This document shows positions 11,901 to 24,603 of a stretch of DNA of 64,000 nt, piece after piece. The notes beneath the pieces are model-generated. The model made no database searches, had not been told where the DNA came from, and was given only the letters and a program-made list of their open reading frames with translations. The translations under genes and the position numbers were made by a program. Within the stretch, counting starts at the first letter, position 1. Every line of letters begins with the position of its first letter. Source of the stretch: Hemibagrus wyckioides (lineage: Eukaryota > Chordata > Actinopteri > Siluriformes > Bagridae); contig NC_080717.1 of NCBI RefSeq assembly GCF_019097595.1, positions 15,603,836 through 15,667,835 of the forward strand, given 5' to 3'.

Positions 11901-14900
11901 TGTAGCATCCCAAACCTAGGTAACTTAATGTTAATTATAAATGAAATTATGTAAGAATTTAATGCAATCCTTAAGCTGTTCTTATGAAAACCACTACGTT
12001 CTTATTGCAGGAAGCCATCTTCAGTCATATATTCCCATTAAATAATGTTATCAAGTGTACTTTCTGTTAGCATTAGCTAACATTGACTATGAAACCAAAC
12101 TACACACTGAAAATGTGTTTTACATAATGTCTATTTATTGACAACTAAATTGTAAATTAAGTTAAATGTGAGCAGAAAACTACACTTCTTCTAGTTGCAC
12201 CTGAGTTCTTTAATTTTCATGTTTTTATGACACCATTTTATCTCGATATCCCCCCTCCAAAAAAAAAATAAATAAAAATAAAATACTGCCTCTGTTCCCT
12301 CTCAGATCTGCACCCTGAACTCAGCTTGATGTCTTGATCATGAACATCAAACCAAATAACATCCTTTAGATTACAGCTTTTATGTAGTCAGATAATGAAA
12401 AGATCACGTTCTATGCTATTAAGTATGATGGCAGACACTTACAGTATGCGACTGCCCATGCATGATGTTTTCACATGTTCACAAACGCTGATGTATAACC
12501 TACAACTAATTCAATTCACTGTTTGAACTTTGGTGTTAATCACATGTTGCTTAACTCAGTATGGAGGCATGGTCTGTATTCCACCACACACACTCTCTTA
12601 GTTACAATTACGTTGTTACCTATCAAGTACAATTTCACGACACATATAGCTTCTTCCAGTTTTGCAGCCTTTTGTGTAAACAACATTATTTGGATCAGGG
12701 ATTCTATAATTAAATTACACTCAGTTCTTCATCTCGTCTGTGTACATTTACTGTAACAGCTGCACTGAGCTCAGCATCTTTGCTTTCAATCCAGTTACAC
12801 AGCTACCCCCTGGTAATCGCTTTTTCATTACAATCGCTAGACAAAACATGCTGTCCTGTTGCCATTATAGGTGTTTGAAGTCAACAGCTACCTTAAATGT
12901 GAGCTTAGTGGTGACACAAACACAGACATAGACACAGTGTAAACAAGCACACTACTAGACACTACAAGGCTGTCTCAGATCAATCATTAAAACTGATAGC
13001 CATATGTTAAAACTCAATACACTGTATTATTGGCTGTAAAGGTAGTGATGACAGTGCACACTGGAGGTTCATTTTTTATCAGTCACCACTCTTGTCACTC
13101 TCACCTACCACTCTCATCTGTTTTTTTGACTGTCATGATGATGTTATCAAACCTCCAGAACCTGTGTAACTGTGTTTAGTGTAAACAGGAGTGAAGAAAT
13201 GTTATGGCTGTGGTAATATGGATAGGCCACATGAGCTCTGTGGAAGGCCAGATGGTAATGGAATAGAGACAGCGGCTCCTTAGTCATGTCAGCAGATTCG
13301 GCACAAGCAGGCAGCTGAGATACAAGCATGTCTCCTGTAGTGTGTCATACACACAGAGCAGTTTATAAGCTATTGTTGAAATTCATGGCAGTATCTGTTG
13401 TACCTATCATCTTCTGTCAATTGTAGTTCATAGCATCACATCATCTAGGGGAACAGGAGACAGGAAATACTTGGCACATTACTTTTTATTCTTTTTTTTT
13501 CTTTTTCATTACAAGTTGCTTAACTCTTCGCTCTCATCCTTAATTAAACACACACATGCACATGCAGACACACACACACACAGAGAAAGTGCCAGAAGAC
13601 CAGAACTTACTTTGTGCAAGAAAATACAAAACATGCTCTGTAACTGAAGGAAGAAAACTCTATTACAAACTCTTAGATATATCATAGACTTATACATAAT
13701 GCAGAAACATAGATCTACGCATACCTAAAGCAATACTAAACTTTTGTAGAAGTATCATTTTTTTGTCTAAAATTATGGGGAAAAAATGAGAAACTCTGTT
13801 TTATTTCCCCAAGGATCCTATGAAGCCTCTTTGGCACCAGAGAATTTGCCCAGTACTGGACTGACCCACTTTCTAACACACAGCCACTTACCACCTGAGA
13901 TGCACACATCCTTTCCAGTACACTACCAGTGTCTATATTTTAAATAACCCATATGGCATCATTAAACACTGCCATTTTTATTTATCAGCATCAATGTGCA
14001 GAATGAGGTGGTGTGCCAGTTAGCCTCCCAGGTCCAGCACTGTGTTGTACTGCAGATTATTGAGGTTTCGGCAGTTTCCAGTGACAGAACTTCAGTGCTT
14101 TCATTAGCTAGTGACACATTAGCTGGTGTGTAAATATACTTATATATATAGCTGGTGTGTTATATACAATTAACTCAATTAAGTCTGGGTTTTGGCCTTA
14201 CTAAGGAGCTAAAACACACATGCACACATACACACAAACACACATAATGCTACAGTATCAGAATAGACGCTCAGATATGCTACAGTGCCCCATCCATCAA
14301 AAACTACATTTAATACTCAAAACTACCTGATTAATTATTGTTGTATTATCATGCAAAAGTGTATGAGTTTTTAATACATTAGACAAGCAGGAGAAATGTG
14401 CAGTGAATCCAGAGAACAGTGGGTGTAAGATGGGACTACACACTGGATGAAACAAGTGTTTGAAGTCTGCAGTGTTTGAATTATAAATTTACCCAAATAA
14501 CTGTCAAAGGGGAAAGGTAGTGTTCTCACACTGTGTAACAGTGGAGTATTATTGGCAAACGGCAAATCATACCTCCCAGGAAAACATTATGCAAAGGTAG
14601 GTTTGAATGAGTAAAAGGGCAATGCTGATAAACTCAAAGGATTGTGAAAAACAGAATAGTTCGTAGCTTTCCTCATTATAGGCTGTACTGCTGTTCTGAA
14701 ATTTGAACATGGTCAAATAAAATCCAACACCAAATTCAAAACCAGAGTGATTTCTAAAAAGCAGTGCATAACATTTCCCTTTTTTCCCTCTCACTTCTCT
14801 TTTTTCTTCTTTCTCATTTCTCACTCAGTCAGTCTCCTCCTCCCACGTGCACCCTTGCGTTCCAGATATCCATTTAGTCTGTTACCCTGAGTCATCTCCC

Positions 14901-16753
14901 CACATGTTCTCAGCTGGTCCCCTTATTCATCAGTCTGTTTCACACTCCCTGTCCCTGGTGAAAGAGAGAGAGAGAGAGGGAAGCTGGAAAGTGCTATTTA
15001 ATTCCTCTCCACGCTTGGTGTGAGTAGATCCAAAAAAAGCCAGAAGCCTTTATCTGACAGACTGAGAAACCAAAGCGACACTTCATCGAGTGAAGATCGA
15101 TGCTTAAGAGCTTGGCAGATCCATTTTAGATCCTGTGTAAGCAGTGCCACTTCCTCGGCTGCTTTCTCTTAATCTTAAGTGTTCACTTGAAAGTCTTTTC
15201 GACCCTGTGAGCTGTTGACTCATGTCTGTTGCCCCCTTTGTGGTTTAGTTGGTCTTACAAGAATCATAGCACTGTGTATATGAGTAGTATGTGTGTGTAA
15301 GAACTTTCTAGATACAGTGGAAACATAATAATACCACTGCACTCACAAAAACATCCATATCCATCTATCAATACATGAACAAATATTCAAGAGCATGGGC
15401 TGCATACCCACAAGAGAGCTGAAAAAAAAACAGCAGAGAGGTTCGATAGCATACACACAAACATATGCTTCACTCATATGGGCTCAAAGTTGAGGGGCTC
15501 CTGTAAGGCTGAATCTGATCCTGCATCAGTTAGGGCTACACTGGGCCCTTGTCACCATTCATTTGCACAATTTTGAGCATTACCTCAGCTGCCAGCCTGT
15601 GGGAGGAATACGTTAGGAATGTCAGGAGGCAGAAAAGACATTAACATCTTTCTGCCAGATTCACAGCTACATACTGGCTATTATACTGCTTTCAACCTAA
15701 TAGTGACTAATGATCTAAAGTTATCAAAGGTATTTAAAGATCTCACTAAAATAGAAAAATGTTTCTGTGACTCAGACGCTGTACTTAGCAATTAGAAGTT
15801 TTACCACAGTTTGCTGTATTAACCTATTAGATGTTTCTTTGCAAGAAAGTAGTCCTCTTTTCCACTGTTATTTTGTGCAAAAATTCTGTTTTAAGTTCAT
15901 GTCTATTCTTAAAAGGGAATCCTGATAGTGCTTGGTGTTTAAAGTCCAAAAAAAGAACCGATAGATACATTGCTTGAAAAGAAAGACTAATATGAAAGAA
16001 TAATGAGAAAATGAGGCAAATAATTGGATAATGATTTAATGAAAATATAAAACATTTCTGATGAAGGCAATCACAATAAAAAATAATTTATTTACATGAC
16101 TTAGTTATCCACAGAAAACTACATGCTATGCTAACACCCCTGACCTTTCTACCTCTAATATTTCATGAAATGAAAATGATTTTGTTTTTCTTTTATTTTT
16201 TTCTACCTTTTTTTTAAAAAATTTTTTTACAATTATCTAATTTTTTTGCCTCCATTTCTGTCAGTAGAAAGTTCAGGAATAGCCCAATAAATATTTTTCA
16301 CTGACAAATTTATGAGCCTAATCTTTGAATATTTAGATTATATTTATGAAACAAATCTGTAATGAGGGAGTCTGTGGATTTTATTTTACAGTTGAAGGGG
16401 TTCCTAATGCAAAGGTTTGAAAAACCTTGGTCTATATTAGGGTAGAATAGAATTAGGGTAGAATGGAACATAAAGTCTACAGACAGTAATGGGTCTAAAA
16501 AAGAAGGAAGAATGAAAATTAACCCTGATGCTGGAGATGCTAAAGAAATTCGAATTTACATAAATTTGCTTTTCTGCTTAAAAGGCATTTATTTTGCAAA
16601 TATATAAAACACACAACAGAGATAGTAAGAAAAATGTTACTGGCTAATGTGTAGCTGCTGTGTTGATTTAAGTTACTTTTGGATCTGTGGGGAACAAAAG
16701 TCTGTACCCACATCAGCATGATATTACTTTTGGATACCATTACATTGTATATA
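8949..16753 (+). other. intronic sequence after exon 1V, before the Tc1 element
   Basis: No exon, RNA gene or full mobile element is recognised. Contents are ordinary AT-rich intron with short CA runs (13565-13582, 14216-14244), an A-rich patch at 12258-12283, an AG patch at 14964-14979, and scattered chance open frames under 90 codons. Confidence 0.6.
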
Positions 16754-17136
16754 CAGTTGTGCTCATAATTATTCATATCCCTTGGACAAATCAATACTTT
16801 TTAATTTTTTTCCTTTATAAAGACTACTTTGGCAAAACTTTCATTGTATTCAATATTAGTTGCTATGCACAACCCCACATGTGTTAGCTAAACTTCATTT
16901 GTATACCAATAGATATTGCCAGAGATTCTCTTCAAAATTAATCATACCTTATTCCCAATCTCAGAAAAAAATCCTTCTTTTGTGAAAGTGCACGTGGTTT
17001 CACACTCCAGTGACTATAATCAATTTTATCAATTTTGGTGTAATCAATTAAGGCCTAATAATGTTAAATGGTAACACCTCTTCTGTAAAGTACAATTAAA
17101 GGGACAAAGCTTTCATTATTCTCAGTCACTGTCACC

Positions 17137-18644
17137 ATTGCCAAGAAGAAAGAACTCAGTCATGATCTTTGTATGCGTGTTGTCAATGCCCATAGTGGAG
17201 GCAAAGGCTACAAGCCTATTTTGAAAGAACTGAATGTCCCTGTATCAACCGTATAGAGTACCATCAAGAAGTTCAAGATGTTCAACACTGTCAAAAACCT
17301 AGATGGGTGTGGCAGGAAGCACAAAGTATCCTCTAGAGTTGCCAGAAAGATTTGCCGTGATGCAAACAACAACCTCTGTATCACCACCAAAGCTCTAATA
17401 GACCCCCTCAACCAAGCAGGGGAGATGGTATGAAGATCCACCATTCAGCGAATTTTGCATTGAGAAAGGCACCACCCAGAAAGGCACCACCTCTTACCCA
17501 GAGACACCGGGATGTGCGCCTGGCCTTTGCGAGGGGTCACCTAGATAGAGATCTGAACTTCTGGTCATCCATCCTCTAGTCAGATGAGACTAACCTGGAG
17601 CTCTTTGGACATATGGATGTTGCATATGTTTGGCATATGGAAGGAGAAGCCTTCAATCCTAAGAATACCAACCTAACGGTTAAGCATGGCAGTGGTCAAA
17701 TCATGCTATGGGGACGCTTCTGGCATCTGGCATCTTTATTCAAGATTCAAGATTCAAGAAGCTTTATTGTCATTTCAACCACATATAGCTGACGCAGTAC
17801 ATAGTGAAATGAAACAACGTTTCTCCAGGACCTGGTGCTACATAAACATACAACAACAAGTTCAACACAAAACAACAAACAACATAGAGCTAGGACAGAA
17901 GTTTGTCTTAGCCACGTAAAGTGCACAGTGTGCAGCTAGGTGCAAACAGAGCATAGACAAGACAGTGCAAAAAGACAATAAATACAATAAAGACAACACA
18001 AAAGAACACAGGACACTTAGCACCGAAAAGAAATAAAACAACATGTGTACTGGAATGTAAGTGAAATAAAATAGATAAAGTGAAATGATGTAAAAAATAA
18101 AAAAGTATTGTGCAAAAATATTGTGCAAAAATACACAGCAGCGGTTGAGGTAGTGCAAATAGAATAAACATAAATATAACTATAGCAGCGGATGACAGGT
18201 TGAGGTAGTGCAGTAAGTAATTCTCTGCCAGTGGTACAGGTAACCTTGTTAAGATAGATGGTAAAGGAAGACTATGTCAAGATTCTTGATGAAAACCTGG
18301 TGGCATCAGAACACAAGCTCAGCCTGCCAGAGAATTGGACCTACCAGCAGCATAATGACCCGAAGCATATGGCGCGAGTGGTCAAGCAATGGTTCAGGGA
18401 CAACAACATAAATGTTCTGGAGTGGCCAAGTCAGAGACCTGACCTGAACCTAATTGAGAATTTGTGGAGAGAGTTGAAGATCTGGGTCAGGGCTAGGAAG
18501 CCTTCCAGTCTCCAACAACTGGAGGCTTTTGTGAAAGAAGAGTGGGGAAACATTCTGCAGTGGACGTGTGGAAATCTTGTGGAGACCTACAAGAAGCATT
18601 TGCAGGCTGTCATTAAGAACAAAGGCTTTTCTATTGATTATTGA
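17137..18644 (+). pseudogene. Tc1 transposase pseudogene, interrupted
   Basis: The start codon is lost: the first Met position reads ATT (17137-17139), then AKKKELSHDLCMRVVNAHSG, GGKGYKPI and a stop after VPVSTV. The N-terminal paired-like helix-turn-helix region, the linker and the DDE domain can all be followed, with several stops. The first catalytic Asp survives in SDE (gat at 17583-17585, just after a stop). After the insertion the frame is open from 18258: DYVKILDENLVASEHKLS, then NWTYQQHNDPKHMARVV. By alignment with fish Tc1 transposases (QQDNDPKH) the second catalytic Asp is His here. The last acidic residue remains in NLIENLWRELK (gag at 18456-18458). It ends GFSIDY and TGA. Clearly inactive. 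Confidence 0.92.
17736..18220. mobile_element. interspersed element nested in the Tc1 transposase
   Basis: About 485 bp that interrupt the transposase between ASG and the segment around NLVKIDG. It begins with tandem attcaag/gattcaag units and gaagctttattgtcatttc, a sequence I recognise as recurring in fish genomes; the terminal short tandem units suggest the 3' tail of a non-LTR retroelement inserted in reverse. Near its right end, gttgaggtagtgca occurs twice (18143 and 18199 areas). The Tc1 sequence near the junction (ttctctgcatctgg-like) appears on both sides in altered form, compatible with a target duplication. The class is not certain. Confidence 0.65.
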
Positions 18645-20119
18645 AAGATTGTAATATAAAGGGTATGAATAATTCTGAACATGGTGATTTTTGAATATTT
18701 GTCAAATAAAAATGAAATGTCATATTTCTTGAAATATCACGTTATTTCTTCAGTTGTTTGTCACATTAAATATATGACAGTATTATAAAACTCATTCATC
18801 ACAGAAGACAACTCAAAAAATACCAAGGGTATGGATAATTTTGAGCACAACTGTATAAATATCTGTGGAGGGAGGAATTTTGGAGAGAGTTTTAGATGGA
18901 GTGAGTGGAGCTGGTGAGTGGGAGTGGGAATCCTTTAATGGCTACATCAGTGAGTTAAACACTTTTGTTACCATTGATTACAGCGGCTTTAAAGTCAGCT
19001 TAGTTGTTGGATGCTTTAAATTATTATGAAGAATTGAATTTTAAAATAACTTTAATATCTCTAATTAATTCACATGGTTGACACGGTTGACTCTAACCAC
19101 TGCTTGTAGAAGCTGCTGTGGTCTAATATTCCATTGTCTGCTGTTAGATAGAAGCAGTGAGTGTAGACATATTTAATTAGAGGAGATCTGAGACTTCAGA
19201 ATCTTTTATAGTACAAACCACACAGTGCCAATTTTCTGCAATTTATAATATTAAGATTTGTTGTTTTTGTTGTTGTTGCATTTAATTACTTTGCCCCCCA
19301 CTGTTCAGAATGTAGAATGTGTTCAGCAGAAAGTACTATTTGTCTGTCTGTCTGTCTGTATTTACTTAAACATCCTACATTAAGACTCGTTCCTCCAGCC
19401 GTACTGTATTTTGATTTTCAGCATCCCTGCACTGTGCTTTACTAAACAACGCTACATGTTCTTTGTCTCTTGAGTAAATACACTGTACTGACTCCAAAAG
19501 ATACAGGGGACACTGGGTAGAGGAAGAATATGACAGAGAAAGTCAGAGAATATCACTTTACAAAGCACATTCTCATTATTTAATTACTGCCAAGTTGCTT
19601 AAGTAATCTACTTTGTAAGTCTTGAAGATCTGTGACAATCGCAGTACATTTTTACATCAACCTAGTCATCATTATTATGACTTGTGAATAAGAGATTGTG
19701 TTAAATCATAACTGCAAGTGTTGAACTCTATTAAAGGAATATATATCTGAGCACAAATTTTGCTTCTACAGCTGACTGTTTGCGACATATCCTGTTTTAC
19801 TATTTCATGATTTGCAAGTGAAGCGAGAGAACATGCCTGAGTGTGGAACTAAATGAGTGACAGAGAAGGAGAAAGAGACATACAGACAGACAAATAAGAG
19901 GAGACATAAGAGTGAGCTGCTGCATGGCTGACTGGTTCAAAGAGAGAATTGGTCAAAGCAGCCCAGATTATATCACTAGAATAACAGAGCTTGTTATGCA
20001 GTGCCTTGGACCTGCTCCTAGAAGAGAGACTCTTTTTCTCTATCTCTGTATCATTGTAATCTTGAAATTTTTGTTATTTTGAAAAGTATACAAAGTATAC
20101 ACAAAAAGTTCTATGATAG

Positions 20120-20205
20120 CAGAATCAATCTTTTGTCATGGCCATCCCTGTCCCCAGACCTGAAAACCAGTGGGGTGAGCTGAAGAGGATACTCCATAAG
20201 ATTTT
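20120..20205 (+). mobile_element. short Tc1-like transposase fragment
   Basis: catccctgtccccagacctg followed by a gtgagctgaagagg block reads as WPSLSPDL and part of the ELKR region of Tc1-type transposases. Only about 80 bases are recognisable and no ends are seen. Confidence 0.5.
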
Positions 20206-20653
20206 TATAAGAACATATACAGTGTATATACATATACATTTCATATACAGTGTATATCTATCATTAATACATTTGAGATGATACTCAAGAATAATACACA
20301 AACATCTGAAAATAATATTTTGAATAGTGCTGTTTTGTCTTTTGCTAAAGGTATGAAATAGTTATTTATTTATTTTGCATTGTGTACTTTACCCAGAAAG
20401 TAACTGTTGTATAAATTGTTCTGTCATTTTGAATCATTTTTGATATGCAGTGAGTTATTATAAGAACACTCTCTTGATTCCAAAAGCACAGATAAATATA
20501 GTCTCAGCAACTTTTCAAACACAAAACCTTCAAATATCAATGCACTGAAGAAAGGAAGGACAGCATACTCAGGCAGCTTCAGTACTTTAGTCATTTGTTA
20601 TTGAACAAAGCCTGTGACAAAGCTTACACAGAAGTTACAGAAGTGTTAAAATG

Positions 20654-20654
<1 letters not shown>

Positions 20655-20688
<34 letters not shown>

Positions 20689-20709
20689 AGAGAGAGAGAG
20701 AGAGAGAGG
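20655..20709. repeat. compound (GT)n-(GA)n microsatellite
   Basis: A GT run (20655-20685) abuts a GA run (20688-20709). The small frames over it translate only the repeat. Confidence 0.9.
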
Positions 20710-20962
20710 ATACATCCATATGTGTGCAAATCTTGGTAGGGACCAAATGTCACTGCAAGAATAAGAATATGACAAATTTGACCTTGTGGGTGCATTCAGC
20801 TGGTCCCCAAAAAGATTAAAAAAATAAATAAAATAAATAAAGAGCCAACAGTTTTGTTTTTGTTTACTGAGGTTGAGGTTTGAATTAGTTTTAGGCATAG
20901 GCATAGCATTAATTAGCTGAACTAATAATTAAGGTCCTTACAAGGATACCAAGAAGGATTGC

Positions 20963-20984
20963 GTGTGTGTGTGTGTGTGTGTGT
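20963..20984. repeat. (GT)n microsatellite
   Basis: Eleven GT units. Confidence 0.9.
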
Positions 20985-23024
20985 TAGGTTTCTGGTAGTT
21001 TCTATGGTAGCTACTGAAATGTGCAGAGTTCAGTATCCATCAGAAGTCTCTGAAACAGTAGCCAAAAGTATCAACCACCACCAACCAGTCTCACTGCTTG
21101 ACCTTTGTGTCTTTACTGCTTTCTGTCCTTTAACATTTTATAACAGTTTGTGTCCTTGTGTCCATTTAACAGCGGCATCATGATAACTCTGGCTTTTCTG
21201 TAATAAGCTGTATGTGACTTGTTCTGGTAAACAAGTAAGCAAATTAACCATTGCAATATGATTTTTGCCTTAATCCTACCATCCTCTAGTATGAATACAA
21301 AATCCTAAACCACAAAATGACTCCAGTAGCCTTTCTAGAGTCCAGCTCAGGATGCAGCATGCTTTTAAACTACATGGACAGGCATGTGGCTCTTCAGACG
21401 AGGTTTAGGCCATCAAAGCCTTTCACCTAACTTGAAAGGCCACACTGATTTATTTGCTAACTGAGTGACATTCTTACTCCTTTTTTTCTCTCTTTCTGCT
21501 TCATCAAAGACTGGGCAAAGACTATTAGCGCTTTATTGGTTTCAGAAGTCATAGTGCCTGCACCAAAAAAATGATTGCTTTGTTTGGGTGAAATGTTGAA
21601 GCAGGCAACAGAATGACAGAGTAAATAGAAATCAAATTATGCATTTACCTTTGATGTGCTAGGCTTTGTGTCACTTCATGCAACCAATTCCTCTCTTCAC
21701 ACACTGAAGGGATTTAAAAAATACATAAAAGGAGGAACTGAGAATATAAAAGCAGGGAAAGGTACAATAATATAAACCCCAAACTATACATAATGGCTTC
21801 ACTGAGTACAATGAGACACTGTAGGCACTGCAGACTAAGATACCAGGAAGAAATCAGCAAATCCCAGGAAAAATTATAGCACCCTCATCCTTAAAAATAA
21901 AGGCCACTTAACATCAAATGATGCTATTTTTGTCTCTCTGTTACCTCTCTATATTTCAAATAGAAATAAGAAAGAATGAAAGAGTGAATCTGAATTTATT
22001 CTGTCATTTTACCATTTTACCATGTACCATGGTGACCCCTTACCCCTTTACAGACCCTTCTCCTTCCTTACAACTGGGGATGTTGCCAAAAAAAAAAAAA
22101 AGAAAGAACGAGAGTTTCGAAAGAAAGTCTTTTGACCACAGAAACATAGGGCAGGCACATCAGAGTGAAGATGTTAATGCCTTGGATCACTCTTGAATGC
22201 TGTTCAAGAAAAAAAAGAAAGAACGAAAAAAGCATCAATAATTTAAGAGGTTAGACCTATGTTGTTTGCTTTGTCTTCTATGAAAATCAAAGCTGCTCAT
22301 ACTCCAGACCTGTCTTTCCATTTATTTCATAGCATTCACTGTTTGTACTTGAGTTTGTTCATGTTTTATTTCTCCATGTACGAATGCCTAAGCACATGTG
22401 AAGAATCCATCTGCTTTCGTTTGCTCCCCTCCTAGCTTGCAATACTAATTCCTGGTCAGCTGTTGCCACAGCTAAAGCAGCTAAGCAAGAGTGAAACACC
22501 TGCTAGCTCCTACAGGAAGCATGATGTTAAAAGTGAAAATGAAAACAGCATGTTTTCTTGAACAGGTTTCACATATGAGAGTGCACAAAAATGCTAGTGA
22601 GCTAATCAGCTTGCAAAATCACAGCATCTATTTTTGAGTGCTAAGGGCAATGTGGTTGTGATTTGAGTTATTTTTGGATATGTGACACTGCAGTTGCTAA
22701 GTGTAGTAGCAACCACACTGCAGTCCAGTGAATTGATGCTAAATGTGTTGACAGTTGGCTGTATTAATGGCTGTCACTTTGAGATACGGCTACTGAGTGT
22801 CTTATAAAATTAGCCCTGCTTCTCTATATCTCTCCTCAACAGATTCCAACTCTTACAAAATCACTTATACAGTTTTGTGTCTTTCATCCTGTCAGACCTC
22901 TTACAGGGAAGTGTTTAATGATCATTTGACTCAAGTGTGCATGATGAGTGGCCTGAGATAAGAATAACACTGAGAACAGGTAAAGCCCTTCCACAGATTC
23001 TTTGACTAATATTAATATTCATCC

Positions 23025-23275
23025 ATCCATATCCCAGGGGCCTCAAAGCACAAGGTGGGGCACATCATGAACAGGGTGCCAACCCAATGCAGGGCACAAT
23101 CATGAACATAATTTCAATCAGCGAATAAGGCAAGTAATTCTTTCCACTAGGGAGAAAACCAGATTATACCCCTAAAGCATGGGGAGAAAATGCTAACTCC
23201 ATGCTAAAAAAGGAAGAGGCAGAAATCAAACCCTCAGGTGGTGCAAGGCAAGCCACAGTGCCCCCTTGGTATCAG
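23025..23275. repeat. decayed fish interspersed repeat, copy 1
   Basis: Contains tatcccaggggcctc, caatgcagggcacaatcatg, agcatggggagaaaatgcta and gcagaaatcaaaccctcagg, which resemble the common fish repeat having a 'mean-value gap, header-like' series of GGGAGAAAACATGCAAACTCC and GAACCC motifs. It is old and its class (SINE or non-LTR) is not certain. Confidence 0.45.
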
Positions 23276-23379
23276 TATTAACTGCCAAAATGTTCTGTCT
23301 CATTGAACATTCTCATTAGAATTTATAGCAGTACAAGAGTACTACATATTTTAAATCCCCTTGCAATGCAGGTTCAATC

Positions 23380-23680
23380 AGTCATTCATCTTCAGTAATA
23401 GATTTATCCTGGTCAGGGACATGGTAGGTCCTGAGCATATGCCGGGAATCCTAGACACAAAGCGGTAATACAGAACGCACACACATTCACACCTTTTAGT
23501 CAACCCACCTACCAACATGTTTTTGGGAGGTGGGAGGAAACCTGAGAATCTTAAGGGAACCAAATAGACATGTGAAAATCTGTGAAATAAACACAGACAA
23601 TATTTGACAAAACTCAGGATCCAAACTCTGGAGCTGTAAGGCAGAAACACTACCCACTGAGTTTAAGTGTAAAAAAAAAA
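23380..23680. repeat. decayed fish interspersed repeat, copy 2
   Basis: Contains ttatcctggtcagggacatg, acacattcacacc, accaacatgtttttgggagg and tgggaggaaacctgagaatc, a motif series I know from a widespread fish interspersed repeat. Same orientation as the fragment 100 bases upstream, so both may derive from one family. Confidence 0.55.
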
Positions 23681-24572
23681 AAACGTGTTGCAGAATTTGA
23701 TATTTAATCAGCATTTTTCCAGTGGTATATTAAGGAAATACTATACATGCCTAACCACAGTTTTATCAGAACCTAAACTAAAAGCTTCAAAGCCTAATAA
23801 CTCCTCAACTACATATGAATATATGATGGAATATATAACAGTATAAATATAAATGGACTCCCAAAGCTCATTCCACAGTTGGAGATCATCCTGTTAGCAG
23901 CTGTGTGATCTTCCTGGTAAGGAAGTGCTTAATGTGATCCATAGTGTATTGAAGCCAGAGTGAATTTCACTCCAGTGATGGACCACAAAGTAAATTATAC
24001 AGGTCAAGCAACTGTCAAGCTTAGGATTCTTGAATATGAACGATTCACTTAACATCTCATGGTACTTGTCAAAGAAATGGAGTACTTGCCAAATGTCTGA
24101 CATTTATTCTTATTCCTAATCAGTACAAAAGCAGTACTGAGTAATAGTAGATCATTGCATTACACTTATTTGGCCATTCCAGGGTCCATCAGGTTGAGTC
24201 TTGGTAAGTGGGTCATGCTCTGTGAGATGTGTGGCTCAATATTACTGTGCTTCACATGGCCCATAAAGGTAAAGTAGGGTAGACTAGCAACCCAGAAACA
24301 GGAAGGATCTGGGCTACCTTCAGCACACCAAGCTTGTGGCCCCATTCACAGGCCCTCATTACTGAAGATGCCAACTAACTGTCCACTTCTTTCCTGCTAG
24401 ACTGGGTTATAGCAGTCATGAAGCACATTAACACTTTTACCTTTCAATCAGAATAGAACATGACATTACATGACATGACCTGGTGATTTTAGCCTCATTT
24501 GCCATGCAAATCTCCAACCAGGTCAGCTGGTGCAACAGCTTGTTATGTTGTAATGTAATATATGTAATATTA

Positions 24573-24603
24573 ATCTGTTTACAAGAATGTATTGTAAACA
24601 GAT
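24573..24603. repeat. 12-bp hairpin
   Basis: atctgtttacaa, a seven-base loop, then ttgtaaacagat, an exact reverse complement. Each arm carries TGTTTAC, the forkhead-factor core; any function is speculative. Confidence 0.7.

Larger units (their letters stand above)
16754..18853 (+). mobile_element. Tc1/mariner-type transposon, complete ends, broken transposase
   Basis: The element is flanked by TA on both sides (16752-16753 and 18854-18855), the Tc1 target duplication. Its ends are inverted repeats of about 31 bases with three mismatches: cagttgtgctcataatta on the left, and the reverse complement of taattttgagcacaactg-like sequence on the right. A related inner copy (gggtatgaataattctgaac, about 18661-18680) suggests the IR/DR layout of fish Tc1 elements. 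Between the ends lies a decayed Tc1 transposase on the + strand, itself interrupted by another repeat at about 17736-18220. Without that insertion the element would be about 1.6 kb, the usual Tc1 length. It lies in the intron between exons 1V and 1U. Confidence 0.92.

Noticed and set aside
17862..18171. 98- and 87-codon hydrophobic minus-strand frames
   Set aside because: They lie inside the element nested in the Tc1 transposon and translate AT-rich repeat; no reverse transcriptase or other domain is visible.
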